Assembly (NCBI RefSeq): GCF_029892425.1
Contig: NZ_JARXWB010000009.1
Span: 186,001 to 250,000, forward strand
Length of the DNA: 64,000 nucleotides
Origin: Bradyrhizobium sp. BR13661
GTDB taxonomy: Bacteria; Pseudomonadota; Alphaproteobacteria; Rhizobiales; Xanthobacteraceae
Direction: 5' to 3'
Part shown: in pieces, positions 15,265 to 23,899 of the stretch
How the letters are laid out: every line of letters starts with the position of its first letter
Position numbering within the stretch: the stretch's first letter is position 1
Notes under the pieces: generated by a model
Told to the model about the DNA's origin: nothing
The model's input: only the letters and a program-made list of their open reading frames with translations
Database searches by the model: none
Program-made: the position numbers and the translations under genes

Positions 15265-15780
15265 ATGACCGCAGCTCGCAAACGACCTTCAGATCAGGAT
15301 GAATTCTTCTGGAAAACCAAGAAGATGGAGGAGATGTCGACGGCCGAATGGGAGAGCCTGTGCGACGGCTGCGGCCGCTGCTGCCTGAGCAAGCTCGAAG
15401 ACGAGGATACCGGCGAGATCTACTACACCGATGTCAGCTGCAAGATGCTCGATTCCTGCACGGCTGGCTGCAAGGACTACACGAATCGCTTCGACTTCGT
15501 TCCGGACTGCGTGGTCTTGACGCCCGAGAGTGTGCGCAGCCTCAAATGGCTGCCGCCAAGCTGCGGCTACAAGCTCGTCGCCGAGGGGCGCGATCTCTAT
15601 TGGTGGCATCCGCTGATATCAGGCGATCCGAATACGGTGCACGAGGCCGGCGTCTCCGTGCGCGGCCGGGTCGAGGGCACCGAGGAGAAGATCCCGGACG
15701 ATGAGCTCGAGAACCACTTGGTGCAATGGCCGGCGCAGCTGCCGAAACGGGCCCGCCTGAAGCGACGCCCCGAGGACTGA
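15265..15780 (+). CDS. YcgN-family cysteine-cluster protein (UPF0260)
   Basis: Soluble protein of 171 aa with the CxxCxxCC cluster (CDGCGRCC) near residue 34 and further Cys at VSCKMLDSCTAGCKDY, VPDCVVL and PPSCGYKL, the layout of YcgN/UPF0260 proteins, likely an Fe-S or zinc site. I chose ATG 15265 (MTAARKRPSDQDEFFWKTKK) because the family starts shortly before FW-x-x-K; the frame is open to an ATG at 15226. It is encoded alone, divergent from the penicillin-binding protein gene. The function is unknown. Confidence 0.88.
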   Translation: MTAARKRPSDQDEFFWKTKKMEEMSTAEWESLCDGCGRCCLSKLEDEDTGEIYYTDVSCKMLDSCTAGCKDYTNRFDFVPDCVVLTPESVRSLKWLPPSCGYKLVAEGRDLYWWHPLISGDPNTVHEAGVSVRGRVEGTEEKIPDDELENHLVQWPAQLPKRARLKRRPED

Positions 15781-15941
15781 TCCGCCGGCACTTCCAGATC
15801 AATTGTTCGGGATGACCCGGGGGCGGGATGCACCCATGCGCCCCGGTGCCTGCCTGAGAAGAACTTTGCTGTCTAGATTGGCTTCATAGAACGAATCCTT
15901 CGCGGCTTTGCACCGCAGCACGCTCGATCTGACAGCCCGAG

Positions 15942-17531
15942 ATGAACCAGTTTGCACGGCAGAGCAGCCAGTCTGCCGACCTCAAGACATTGCCCGACGA
16001 CATTGCCGAGGAGCTGACACGCCTTCCGGGCGAGGTCATCAGCGTCAGCGACGCGCCGTCGATCTCGCCACCGGCGCCGCTGACCTCGGATGAGGTCCGC
16101 ACCATCGTCATCAGCCTGATGCTGACGATGTTCCTGGCCGCGCTCGACCAGACCATCGTCGCCACGGCACTGCCGACCATCGGACGTCAGTTCAGCGACG
16201 TCTCGAACCTGTCCTGGGTCATCACCGCCTATCTGCTCGCCTCGACCGCAGTCGCGCCGGTGTTCGGGACGCTGAGCGACATCTATGGCCGAAAGGCCAT
16301 GATCATCGTCTCGCTCAGCCTGTTCATCGCCGGCTCGGTGCTGTGCGCGATCGCGCCGAGCATGCCGATGCTGATTTTGGCGCGCGGCCTCCAGGGACTG
16401 GGTGGTGGCGGCATCATGCCCGTCGTGCAGACCGTGATCTCCGACGTCGTGAGCCCGCGCGAGCGTGGCCAGTATCAAGCCTATTTCTCCAGCGTCTGGA
16501 TGGTCGGCGGCATTCTCGGCCCCGTCATCGGCGGCGTCTTCGCCGAGCATCTGCACTGGTCGATGATCTTCTGGATCAACCTGCCGCTTTCAGCTGCGGC
16601 GCTCGCGCTGCTGCTGCCGAAGATGAAGAAGATCCCGGTGTTCCACCGCAAGCGCAAGGTCGACTGGCTCGGCGGCGTGCTGCTGATGGCCTCCGCCGTC
16701 GTCTTCATGCTGGTGCTGACCTGGGGCGGCACCCGCTTCAAGTGGCTTTCCCCGACCATTGTTGCGATGGTGGGGGGCGCAGTCGCGCTCGCGCTTACCT
16801 TCGTCTGGCACGCGCGCCGCGCCGACGAGCCATTCCTGCCGCTGCCGTTGCTATCAGGGTCGGTTGCGCCGTTCGCGCTGACGGCAGGCGGCTGCGGTCT
16901 CGGCGCCATTACCGGCCTCACCGTGCAGCTGCCGCTTTATTACGAGCAGGTCTACCACCTTAGCGCCAGCGAGGCCGGCCTTGCACTGATTCCGCTCGCG
17001 GCAGTCTCGACCGTGGGCGCGGCCGTCGCCGGCCGCACCATGGCGCGCGCCAAGCACTACAAGCGCGTCGCCATCGTCGGCACGTCCTGGGCCGCGCTGT
17101 GCGCGCTCGGCCTCACGCTGACGACCTTGCCGCTGTCGGCGCTCCTGACGCTGATGGCCGCGTTTGCGCTCGGGCTCGGCACGACCTTCCCGGTCTGCGT
17201 GGTCTCGCTGCAGAATTCCGTTGCCCGCCCGCTGGTCGGCACCATTACCGGCGCGATGAATTTCTTCCGCTCGCTGATGTCGTCATTCACGGTCGCTGCA
17301 TTTGCCGCGATCCTGCTGATTGCGCTCGGCGCCGACATTCCGCTGGCCGGCGAGCATCACGCCGCAGGCGGCATTCCCGCGATCCCCACTGAAGACATGC
17401 GGCACGCCTTCCGCTACGTGTTCGCGGCGGCGACCGCGCTGATGACCACCGCCTCGCTCTGCCTGATCATGATGGAGGAGCGGCCGCTCGCCGGTCCTTC
17501 CGTGACCAAGCACGTGGAGATGGCGGAGTAG
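15942..17531 (+). CDS. MFS drug exporter, DHA2 (14-TM) family
   Basis: Inner-membrane proton-driven efflux pump of 529 aa with about 14 membrane segments. The N-terminus is a long soluble stretch to residue 50, then LMLTMFLAALDQTIVATALPTIG (motif D1 of DHA2), GTLSDIYGRKAMII (motif A near residue 110), GLQGLGGGGIMP (motif B) and GPVIGGVFAEHLHWSMIFWIN (motif C). The length and 14-TM pattern fit EmrB/QacA-type exporters; the substrate is not predictable. No TetR-type regulator or membrane-fusion partner is adjacent, so it is probably monocistronic. It converges with the TPP enzyme gene, 9 bp between stops. Confidence 0.9.
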   Translation: MNQFARQSSQSADLKTLPDDIAEELTRLPGEVISVSDAPSISPPAPLTSDEVRTIVISLMLTMFLAALDQTIVATALPTIGRQFSDVSNLSWVITAYLLASTAVAPVFGTLSDIYGRKAMIIVSLSLFIAGSVLCAIAPSMPMLILARGLQGLGGGGIMPVVQTVISDVVSPRERGQYQAYFSSVWMVGGILGPVIGGVFAEHLHWSMIFWINLPLSAAALALLLPKMKKIPVFHRKRKVDWLGGVLLMASAVVFMLVLTWGGTRFKWLSPTIVAMVGGAVALALTFVWHARRADEPFLPLPLLSGSVAPFALTAGGCGLGAITGLTVQLPLYYEQVYHLSASEAGLALIPLAAVSTVGAAVAGRTMARAKHYKRVAIVGTSWAALCALGLTLTTLPLSALLTLMAAFALGLGTTFPVCVVSLQNSVARPLVGTITGAMNFFRSLMSSFTVAAFAAILLIALGADIPLAGEHHAAGGIPAIPTEDMRHAFRYVFAAATALMTTASLCLIMMEERPLAGPSVTKHVEMAE

Positions 17532-17540
17532 GGAGTCTCC

Positions 17541-19175
17541 CTACGTCCCCGGCCGCGACACGTCGGTCTCCTTGCTGGTGATGAACTCCAGCAGCACCGG
17601 CACGCCTTCCTTCGTTTTCTGGATGCCGCGCTTGATTGCGGGGATGATGTCCTCGGGCTTCGTGACGCGTTCGCCATAGCCGCCAAAGGCGCGTGCCATC
17701 GCGGCATAGTCGCCGGAAATATCGGTCGAGCGATATTTCTCCGTCGAGATCGGCATGACTTTGAGCTCGATCGCCATCGAGAAATTGTTGAGCAGGACCG
17801 ACATGATCGGAATGCGCTCGCGCACCGCCGTCTCGAAATCCATTCCCGTAAAACCGATCGCGGCATCGCCCCACACATTGATGCAGAGCTTGTCGGGCTT
17901 TGCCAGCTTGGCGCCCATCGCAAGCCCAAGGCCGTAGCCGAGCTGCGTGGTTTTGCCCCAGCCGAGATAGGAGAGGGGTGTCACCGCCTTCCAGAACGGC
18001 GAGAGCTGGTCGCGCGGGCTGCCGGCATCATGGGTGATGATGGTGTTGTCGATGTCGACGGTGTGCTGCAAGTCCCACAGCACGCGATAGGGGTTGAGCG
18101 GCGCATCATTGCTGGTGAGCTTCGGCGTCCATTTCGCCAGCCACTCCCTGTGCGAGGCCGCGATCTCGGCGGCGACCGCGGAAGCATCGCGATCCGCGGT
18201 GACGGTCTTGCCGATCTCCTCCAGCAGCGCATCGAGCACGAGGCCGGCATCGCCGACGAGGCCGATCTTCGCCTCGACGTCCTTGTTGAGATGGTTCGGA
18301 TCGAGCGTCGAATGGATAATGGTCTTGCCCTTCGGCATCGCGATGCCGAAACTGGTCTCGGTGAAGGAGCAGCCGATGCCGAAGATGACGTCGGCCTCAG
18401 CGAGAAACTTCGGCACCGCGCGCGGCACGGCGAGGCCGCCCGAGCCGAGCGAGAGTGGATGCGTCTCGGGGAATGATGATTTGCCGCCAAGACTGGTGGT
18501 CACGGGAATGGCGAGCCGTTCTGCCAATCGCTTCAATTGCGGCCACGCTTGCGCGTAATGCACGCCCTGGCCGGCATAGATCACCGGACGTCCGGCCTTG
18601 ACGAGCAGGGCCGCTGCTTCCTTCACATGCACGGGGTCGGCGCCGTAGCGGGTGCGCAGCACCGGCGTGTAGTTCAGCGGCTCCGGCACCTCCTCGTTCC
18701 ACACGTCCGCGGGGATTTCGACGATGACAGGCCCGCCGCGGCCGTTCTTGAGCTTGGTGAAGGCGCGTCGGAAGATATTGGCGACTTCGGCGGCAAGGAT
18801 GATCGGCTCGGATGATTTCGCAAACGGCCTCATCGCCTCGCTGGAATTGAAGTTCGGCTCGATATGCGCGAGCCGGCGCTGATAGCCCATCGGCAGCACC
18901 AGCACGGGCACGGATTCGCCAAAGCACTGCGCGACACCGCCCATCGCGTTCTCCGCGCCGGGTCCGTGCTGCATGCAGAACGCACCGATCGTGCGCCCCG
19001 ACGTGACGCGCGAGATCGCATCCGCCATGTGTACCCCGACGCGCTCCTGGCGCACCATCACCGGGCGGATCTCGGCTTTGGCCGCGTGCTCGATCAGATG
19101 ATTGACGGGATAGCCGCAGAGGATCTCGATCCCCTCGCGCCGCATGATTTCCGCAATGGCGGTGCCGAGCTTCAT
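17541..19175 (-). CDS. Thiamine-pyrophosphate-dependent enzyme, acetolactate synthase-like (544 aa)
   Basis: Three-domain TPP enzyme (pyrimidine-binding, central, PP-binding). The catalytic Glu is Glu44 in VRQERVGVHMADA. The PP domain has GDAAIGFTGMDFETAV followed by LLNN, a Mg-TPP motif in which the usual GDG is GDA. The central domain has the GGKSSFPETHPLSLG segment. It has no partner small subunit, so it is unlikely to be the biosynthetic acetolactate synthase and may be a decarboxylase or lyase on a 2-oxoacid (inference). The ATG at 19173-19175 has a GAGGAGAGAG site. Confidence 0.85.
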   Translation of the reverse strand: MKLGTAIAEIMRREGIEILCGYPVNHLIEHAAKAEIRPVMVRQERVGVHMADAISRVTSGRTIGAFCMQHGPGAENAMGGVAQCFGESVPVLVLPMGYQRRLAHIEPNFNSSEAMRPFAKSSEPIILAAEVANIFRRAFTKLKNGRGGPVIVEIPADVWNEEVPEPLNYTPVLRTRYGADPVHVKEAAALLVKAGRPVIYAGQGVHYAQAWPQLKRLAERLAIPVTTSLGGKSSFPETHPLSLGSGGLAVPRAVPKFLAEADVIFGIGCSFTETSFGIAMPKGKTIIHSTLDPNHLNKDVEAKIGLVGDAGLVLDALLEEIGKTVTADRDASAVAAEIAASHREWLAKWTPKLTSNDAPLNPYRVLWDLQHTVDIDNTIITHDAGSPRDQLSPFWKAVTPLSYLGWGKTTQLGYGLGLAMGAKLAKPDKLCINVWGDAAIGFTGMDFETAVRERIPIMSVLLNNFSMAIELKVMPISTEKYRSTDISGDYAAMARAFGGYGERVTKPEDIIPAIKRGIQKTKEGVPVLLEFITSKETDVSRPGT

Positions 19176-19373
19176 GGCGTCTCTCTCCTCAGGCAGAGGC
19201 CGGTTGCTCCGGCTGTTGGGGAGAGAGGATCAGGAAAACGACAAACCGTAAAGCGCAGCCCTGGCGCGTAAGCGCTGGGGCAGGCATGCAGGCCGGTGTC
19301 ATGCGCCTCGTCCGGATTTCGGCAGGAGTTTTGCAACGTAGCCCGGGATGGCCGGGAAATATTTGGAGGCGAC

Positions 19374-19781
19374 ATGACTGACGGCGTACGCGATCTTTTC
19401 GATCATTGGGAACGGGTCTGGCACGACGCCCAATACGACCTGATCCCCGACTGCGTTGGCTCGCATTACATCCGCCACGACGAGAAGGGCGATCGGACCG
19501 TCACACGCGATGAATATGCCGCGGAATTGCGGGCCGTTCATCGAGACCGTCCCGGAATCCGCGTCGTGGTCTACGATCACTCCTTCACCGCGGATCGTGC
19601 CTGGTTCCGCTTTGCATTTGTCTGGCCTGATTCCGCGACCGGCGAAATGCGCAGCCGCGCCGGCATGCAGGCCTATCGCATCGAGGGCGGCAAGCTGGCC
19701 GAGACCTGGATTACGATGCTCGGCCTCGGCACCACATGGGCGGACGAGCCGCAACAGCGATGGACCAGCCGGAAGGGATGA
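19374..19781 (+). CDS. SnoaL-like / ester-cyclase-fold protein (135 aa)
   Basis: NTF2-like cone fold inferred from size and motifs: FDHWERVWHDAQYDLIPDCV at the N-terminus, VTRDEYAAELRAVHRDRPGIR, then a core VWPDSATGEMRSRAGMQAYRIEGGKLAETWITM with paired His, Asp and Tyr. This SnoaL/NTF2 family includes polyketide cyclases and steroid isomerases, but most members are uncharacterised. A GGAGG site precedes the ATG at 19374 (the frame extends to 19296). Encoded alone, divergent from the TPP enzyme gene. Confidence 0.8.
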   Translation: MTDGVRDLFDHWERVWHDAQYDLIPDCVGSHYIRHDEKGDRTVTRDEYAAELRAVHRDRPGIRVVVYDHSFTADRAWFRFAFVWPDSATGEMRSRAGMQAYRIEGGKLAETWITMLGLGTTWADEPQQRWTSRKG

Positions 19782-19802
19782 GGAGTTCCGGTGGCAAACT
19801 TC

Positions 19803-20231
19803 CTATTTGCAGTTCTTGCAGATCGTCAGCTTTCGCTTCAGCGCCTCGTCTTCCTGGTCGACCAATGACTGGCTGTCGAGGCCATTTGTATCCCGCGCGG
19901 AGCGTGACCTCACAGGCTGGGTCACCTGGCTGGGTTTGTCACTGTCGTCGACGGTGGCGCTGAAGCCATCGTAATCGGCGGCTGGGTTTGGCGCCGACCC
20001 GACCACAGGCAGCGAAGGTTCTGCAGGAGATGCCGCGGGCGTGCGATGATCGTTCGTCACCGCGGTCGGCTCCCTCTTGGGTTTAGCGCTTTTGGCATTC
20101 GCATGCGGTGGCGATGCATTGGGCGGAGCCAGCGAAACCGGCGGTGTAGCCGAACTCTGCGCTCTCGCGCCGTCATGCGACCAGAGGCCGATCAAGATCA
20201 GGCTGAAAGCCAGGAGCATCGCGCGTCTCAT
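19803..20231 (-). CDS. Exported Pro/Ser-rich protein (142 aa)
   Basis: Signal peptide at residues 1-24 (MRRAMLLAFSLILIGLW..ARAQ). The mature part is low complexity, rich in Pro, Ala, Ser and Asp, and probably disordered, ending in LTICKNCK with a CKNC pair that could form a disulphide or bind metal. No domain is recognised. It converges with the SnoaL-like gene (21 bp between stops). Confidence 0.6.
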   Translation of the reverse strand: MRRAMLLAFSLILIGLWSHDGARAQSSATPPVSLAPPNASPPHANAKSAKPKREPTAVTNDHRTPAASPAEPSLPVVGSAPNPAADYDGFSATVDDSDKPSQVTQPVRSRSARDTNGLDSQSLVDQEDEALKRKLTICKNCK

Positions 20232-20557
20232 CGGCGTCCTTCAAGCGATTTTGGTTCAATGATTGACGGCATGGCTTTTCGCGCCACGTCGCAAAGAATA
20301 CCAGCACCCATTTGGCCGTCAAAGTTGACGGAAATGAGCCGCTATCGCCAGCGATACCGAAGTGCGCCAGTTCCGCCGGGATTGAAGCATTGGCACGGGG
20401 CGTCCGCGACCGCGGCGATGACACACATCGCGATCCGGGAGTCTTTGGACGGCAAGAACGTGAACTCGCTAGAGAAGGTCCGTGAGGAACAATACCGGAA
20501 GCAGGGACCCGGACGCCGTCATTGCTTCGCTACGCTCGCAATGACGGGAGGCCAGCC
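20232..20557. other. Intergenic region with an inverted repeat
   Basis: 326 bp between the Pro-rich exported protein gene and the Flp pilin gene. Apart from the short GTCATTGC hairpin at 20515-20548 I see nothing: no RNA gene, no plausible short reading frame with a ribosome-binding site. Confidence 0.5.
20515..20548. repeat. Intergenic inverted repeat, GTCATTGC type
   Basis: GTCATTGC (20518-20525) and GCAATGAC (20538-20545) flank TTCGCTACGCTC. This is a short palindrome of a type widespread in Bradyrhizobium intergenic DNA. It sits directly at the 3' end of the Flp pilin gene and could help end its transcript. Confidence 0.6.
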
Positions 20558-20722
20558 TTACTTCGTGGCCGCGCTGATCGAGTTGAACTTGTTGCTGAGC
20601 AGGACACTGCCGGTGTTGGTCACGACGGTGACGATGGCGAGCGCGATGCCGGCGGCGATCAGGCCATATTCGATCGCGGTGGCGCCCTTCTCATCGGCAA
20701 GAAAAGACTTGAGCACAATCAT
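20558..20722 (-). CDS. Flp/Fap-type pilin (54 aa)
   Basis: Type IVb small pilin. The prepilin motif EKGATAIEYGLIAAGIALAIV has the peptidase cut site after Gly (residue 13) and the conserved Glu and Tyr of mature Flp pilins, followed by one hydrophobic helix; the total length is normal. An AGGAG site sits 7 nt before the ATG at 20720-20722. No tad/cpa assembly genes are nearby, so this is a solitary pilin that would depend on an assembly system elsewhere in the genome. The adjacent GTCATTGC palindrome may act as a 3' end. Confidence 0.9.
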   Translation of the reverse strand: MIVLKSFLADEKGATAIEYGLIAAGIALAIVTVVTNTGSVLLSNKFNSISAATK

Positions 20723-20906
20723 CGCCAACTCCTGTTCATCCGGACCAATATAAGCGCGCGTCGTTATCAAAGTCGTAAAGCGATCAACGAGGCGCTTGCG
20801 CGCGTTAAAGGGCAGGTTGGGCAGACCTTGCCTTCTGTGTCTTAAGGTAACAGCCGTTAAACGAAGGTTTCATTATCCACTTCAAATGAACGGAAGCGGG
20901 CCTGGC

Positions 20907-21089
20907 TCAATTGGCGGTGGTGTGCTCCGGCGTGCCGCTGCGGCGGCGCCCCAGCACTGCAGCGATACGTCCGACCAGATAGCTCACGACACGCGGCTGC
21001 GCCCGCAACGCCGTATCGGCGATGCGTTCTTCCTCGGCCGTGTCGCTCACGAGGCCGATGTAGTTCTTGCTGGCGTCCTGCTGCGGCAC
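20907..21089 (-). CDS. Small hypothetical protein (60 aa)
   Basis: Start GTG at 21087-21089, after GCACCTCC with no good ribosome-binding site. The protein has a coherent soluble composition (DASKNYIGLVSDTAEEERIADTALRAQPRVVSYLVGRIAAVLG), suggesting a real amphipathic helical protein rather than frame noise, but the C-terminus (GRRRSGTPEHTTAN) is basic and unremarkable. It could be a real small gene or chance. I do not recognise the family. Confidence 0.4.
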   Translation of the reverse strand: MPQQDASKNYIGLVSDTAEEERIADTALRAQPRVVSYLVGRIAAVLGRRRSGTPEHTTAN

Positions 21090-21276
21090 GGAGGTGCGAA
21101 CCCTGGCTCAATCGATGGCGGACCATGGTGCGCGCAAAGGCAATCAGCGGTTAATTTTGTGTCCCGTAGGAATACCCGGGTGCGGTATGATGGCATGTGC
21201 CGCCGAAAATGACCCGGCCGCTTAAGGGATTGTTGAGGCTGTTCGTCAACCGATCGGCAAGCATGCCGATCTCGGC

Positions 21277-21513
21277 TCATGCGCGGCGGTCGTCCGCATT
21301 CAACGCGCGCAGCATGCCGATGCGCGCGAATATCAGCCAGCCGCCGCCGGTTTCTGCCGCGTTGATCAGCATCTCGATGGCGGTCTGCCAGTGCGGATCC
21401 TGCTGCTCAGCCTCAGGCAGCTGCATGATGAAGTCGGCGGCCTCTTGCAGCGTGCGCAGCTTGGCGCTGCCGCGCAAGCTGATCGGATCGTCGAACGGCG
21501 TCGACCAGGGCAT
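21277..21513 (-). CDS. Small conserved-looking hypothetical protein (78 aa)
   Basis: Soluble protein with a coherent sequence: LRTLQEAADFIMQLPEAEQQDPHWQTAIEMLINAAETGGGWLIFARIGMLRAL. The pattern resembles small rhizobial proteins that sit beside ku or DNA-repair genes. The start ATG is at 21511-21513, 58 bp after the ku stop on the same strand, so it may be co-transcribed with ku. No domain or motif is recognised. Confidence 0.6.
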   Translation of the reverse strand: MPWSTPFDDPISLRGSAKLRTLQEAADFIMQLPEAEQQDPHWQTAIEMLINAAETGGGWLIFARIGMLRALNADDRRA

Positions 21514-21571
21514 GTCAGTCTGCCCGGTCGGTGAGGGGAGGTGTCACGGCGCGATCGGCGACGCGATGTGG

Positions 21572-22558
21572 TCAGCCGGCCTTCTTGGTTCGCGTGGTCG
21601 CGCGCACCGGCTTGTCGGCCTTCTTGGGCGCGGCCTCCCTGGCGGCGGCGTCCTTGCCGCCCTTGCCCGAGATCGGCAGCAGCATCTCGCGCTGTCCCTC
21701 GACACGCTTCTTCGGCTTCTTCGCCTTGGTCGTTTCCTTCGCTGGCTCCTTGGCAACCTTCGCCGCGGGAGCCGCTTCCTTCTCGTTCGCCAGGCTCTTC
21801 TTCAGCGCGTCCATCAGATTGATGACGTTGCCGCCGCTCTTTGGCGTGGCCTTGGCCGCGATCGGCGCGCCCGAGCGCTTCTTGTTGATGAGATCGATCA
21901 GCGCCGTCTCGTAATGATCTTCGAACAGCTCGGGCTCGAACGCGCCCGACTTCTTCTCGACGATGTGCTTGGCGAGGTCGAGCATGTCCTTCGTCAGCTT
22001 CACGTCCTGGATGTCGTCGAAATACTCGCTCTCGCTGCGGACTTCGTAGGGGTAGCGCAGCAGCGTGCCCATCAGCCCGCTCTCGAGCGGCTCCAGCGCA
22101 ATGATGTGCTCGCGATTGGTCAGCACCACGCGGCCGATCGCGACCTTGTCCATGCTGCGAATTGTCTCGCGGATGACCGCATAGGCGTCGTGGCCGACCT
22201 TGCCGTCGGGCACGAGATAATAGGGGCGGATCAGATAGCGATTGTCGATGTCGGCCTTGGGCACGAACTCGTCGATGTCGATCGTGTGGGTCGAGTCCAG
22301 CGCGATGTCGTCGAGCTCGTCCTTGGTGACCTCGATGTAGGTGTCGGTGTCGACCTTGTAGCCCTTGACGATGTCCTCGGAGGTCACCTCGTCGCCGGTC
22401 TCGGCGTCGACCTTGAGATACTTGATCCGGTGGCCGGTCTTGCGATTGATCTGGTTGAACGAGACCTTCTCGGTATCCGACGTGGCCGGATACAGCGCGA
22501 CCGGGCAGGTCACGAGCGACAGACGCAGAAAACCCTTCCAATTGGCGCGGGGGGCCAT
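21572..22558 (-). CDS. ku: Ku protein for non-homologous end joining
   Basis: Bacterial Ku homodimer-type protein (328 aa) that binds DNA double-strand ends and recruits LigD. The Ku core (residues 1-260) is intact: MAPRANWKGFLRLSLVTCPVAL at the start, then GHRIKYLKVDAETGDEV, TIDIDEFVPKADID, YAVIRETIRSMDKVAIGRVV and a long Lys/Ala-rich C-terminal tail that is probably a DNA-binding extension. The length is normal. The ligase partner LigD is not in the window. A 78-aa gene follows on the same strand. Confidence 0.95.
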   Translation of the reverse strand: MAPRANWKGFLRLSLVTCPVALYPATSDTEKVSFNQINRKTGHRIKYLKVDAETGDEVTSEDIVKGYKVDTDTYIEVTKDELDDIALDSTHTIDIDEFVPKADIDNRYLIRPYYLVPDGKVGHDAYAVIRETIRSMDKVAIGRVVLTNREHIIALEPLESGLMGTLLRYPYEVRSESEYFDDIQDVKLTKDMLDLAKHIVEKKSGAFEPELFEDHYETALIDLINKKRSGAPIAAKATPKSGGNVINLMDALKKSLANEKEAAPAAKVAKEPAKETTKAKKPKKRVEGQREMLLPISGKGGKDAAAREAAPKKADKPVRATTRTKKAG

Positions 22559-22792
22559 GGGCTACTCCAAACGCAACGGGGACAGACCTATGAGGATACC
22601 ATCGGGGAACACCGAATCATACACAGGTCCGTGCGGAATCTTGCAACTGCGTTAACCAGTCGCTGACTCCAGCGGTTTGGCCCATTTGGGCAGCAAAAGC
22701 CGGAACATCAATTCGGGTCGGGCGTTGGCTCAGGACACAGGGCCGTGATCGGACGCGGTCATCGGGGGCGGCATCCAGAAATTGAGGTCACC

Positions 22793-22948
22793 ATGGCAAC
22801 CACGCGCGAGGACCGTCAGATCGTCGAAACAGCCACCGAGGCGCGCCAGGGCGAACCAGGGCCGTCGGTGGCAGCGCTGCTCGCCATTTCGACCGGACTT
22901 GCGATCCTGATCCTCGCCGTCATCTGGTTCGTGTTCTTCCGGACCTGA
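22793..22948 (+). CDS. Small single-membrane-span protein (51 aa)
   Basis: Soluble N-terminus (about 25 residues) followed by one hydrophobic helix (ALLAISTGLAILILAVIWFV) and a short basic end, the layout of small inner-membrane proteins. A GAGGTCACC site precedes the ATG at 22793. It is divergent from ku and upstream of feuP, separated by 230 bp, with no sign of shared function. Confidence 0.6.
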   Translation: MATTREDRQIVETATEARQGEPGPSVAALLAISTGLAILILAVIWFVFFRT

Positions 22949-23095
22949 CGGAAAACCGGCAGGAAGGGCGGACCTTCCGGAGAGCCGCGATACGCGACAG
23001 ATTGCGCCCGCCATGCTGCCGGTTCGTCCGGTGGCTTGGCGGGCGCGGTCGCGTTTGACGCGAAGAGATCGTATATGACTAAAAAGTAACGCAGA

Positions 23096-23121
23096 CGGTT
23101 CCGTGCGTTCATACTCGGTTC
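23096..23121 (+). promoter_or_regulatory. Possible response-regulator box upstream of feuP
   Basis: GTTC occurs at 23098, 23107 and 23118, about one helical turn apart, including two identical CGGTTC blocks 20 bp apart. OmpR/PhoP-type regulators bind such direct repeats, so this may be an autoregulatory site, 58 bp before the feuP GTG. The motif is short and unproven. Confidence 0.25.
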
Positions 23122-23178
23122 ACGCCGGAATTGCTCATCTCTGGCGATCGATTGTGCAATCTATTTCTGGAGAGAAGC

Positions 23179-23853
23179 GTGCGCCTGCTCGTTGTTGAGG
23201 ACGACCCCGATCTCAATCGCCAGCTTACCAAGGCGCTGACGGACGCCGGCTATGTCGTCGACCGCGCCTTCGACGGTGAGGAAGGACACTATCTCGGCGA
23301 CAACGAACCGTATGACGCCGTGGTGCTCGATATCGGCCTGCCCAAGAAGGACGGCATCTCGGTGCTGGAGGCCTGGCGCCGCAACGGCCGCACCATGCCG
23401 GTTTTGATCCTCACCGCGCGCGACCGCTGGAGCGACAAGGTCCAGGGTTTCGATGCCGGCGCCGACGATTACGTCGCCAAGCCGTTCCATCTGGAAGAGG
23501 TGCTGGCGCGGATCCGCGCGCTGCTGCGCCGCTCGACCGGCCACGCCCAAAGCGAGCTCTCCTGTGGTCCTGTTACCCTCGACACCCGCACCGGCCGGGT
23601 CAGCGTGTCGGGCAACCCGGTCAAGATGACCTCGCACGAATATCGGCTTCTGGCCTATCTGATGCACCATTCGGGGCGCGTCGTGTCGCGCACCGAGCTG
23701 GTCGAGCATCTCTACGACCAGGATTTCGACCGCGACTCCAACACGATTGAGGTCTTTGTCGGCCGCATCCGCAAGAAGCTCGACGTCGACATCATCCAGA
23801 CCGTCCGCGGCCTCGGCTATCTCCTGACCCCGCCGCCGGCCCCCGGCGCCTGA
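23179..23853 (+). CDS. feuP: OmpR/PhoP-type response regulator FeuP
   Basis: 224-aa two-component regulator: receiver domain with acidic Asp8/Asp9, phospho-acceptor Asp51 (VVLDIGLPKKDG) and Lys101 (DDYVAKPF), then a winged-helix DNA-binding domain (residues 127-218) with the RRIR..VRGLGYLL end. The start is GTG at 23179 with a GGAGAGAAGC site; upstream in-frame codons (from 23131) lack a site. The kinase FeuQ follows 46 bp later. feuPQ sits just upstream of cycHJKL in rhizobia, where it was linked to iron uptake, and it is conserved here. Confidence 0.82.
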   Translation: MRLLVVEDDPDLNRQLTKALTDAGYVVDRAFDGEEGHYLGDNEPYDAVVLDIGLPKKDGISVLEAWRRNGRTMPVLILTARDRWSDKVQGFDAGADDYVAKPFHLEEVLARIRALLRRSTGHAQSELSCGPVTLDTRTGRVSVSGNPVKMTSHEYRLLAYLMHHSGRVVSRTELVEHLYDQDFDRDSNTIEVFVGRIRKKLDVDIIQTVRGLGYLLTPPPAPGA

Positions 23854-23899
23854 GGCGTGTGGGCTTGACGGACGGCTCGACACGGGCCTTGGTCCGGTC

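Noticed and set aside
22816..23112. 98-codon minus-strand frame upstream of feuP
   Set aside because: It overlaps the small single-span membrane protein gene on the other strand and has no ribosome-binding site; the plus-strand hydrophobic helix is more credible.
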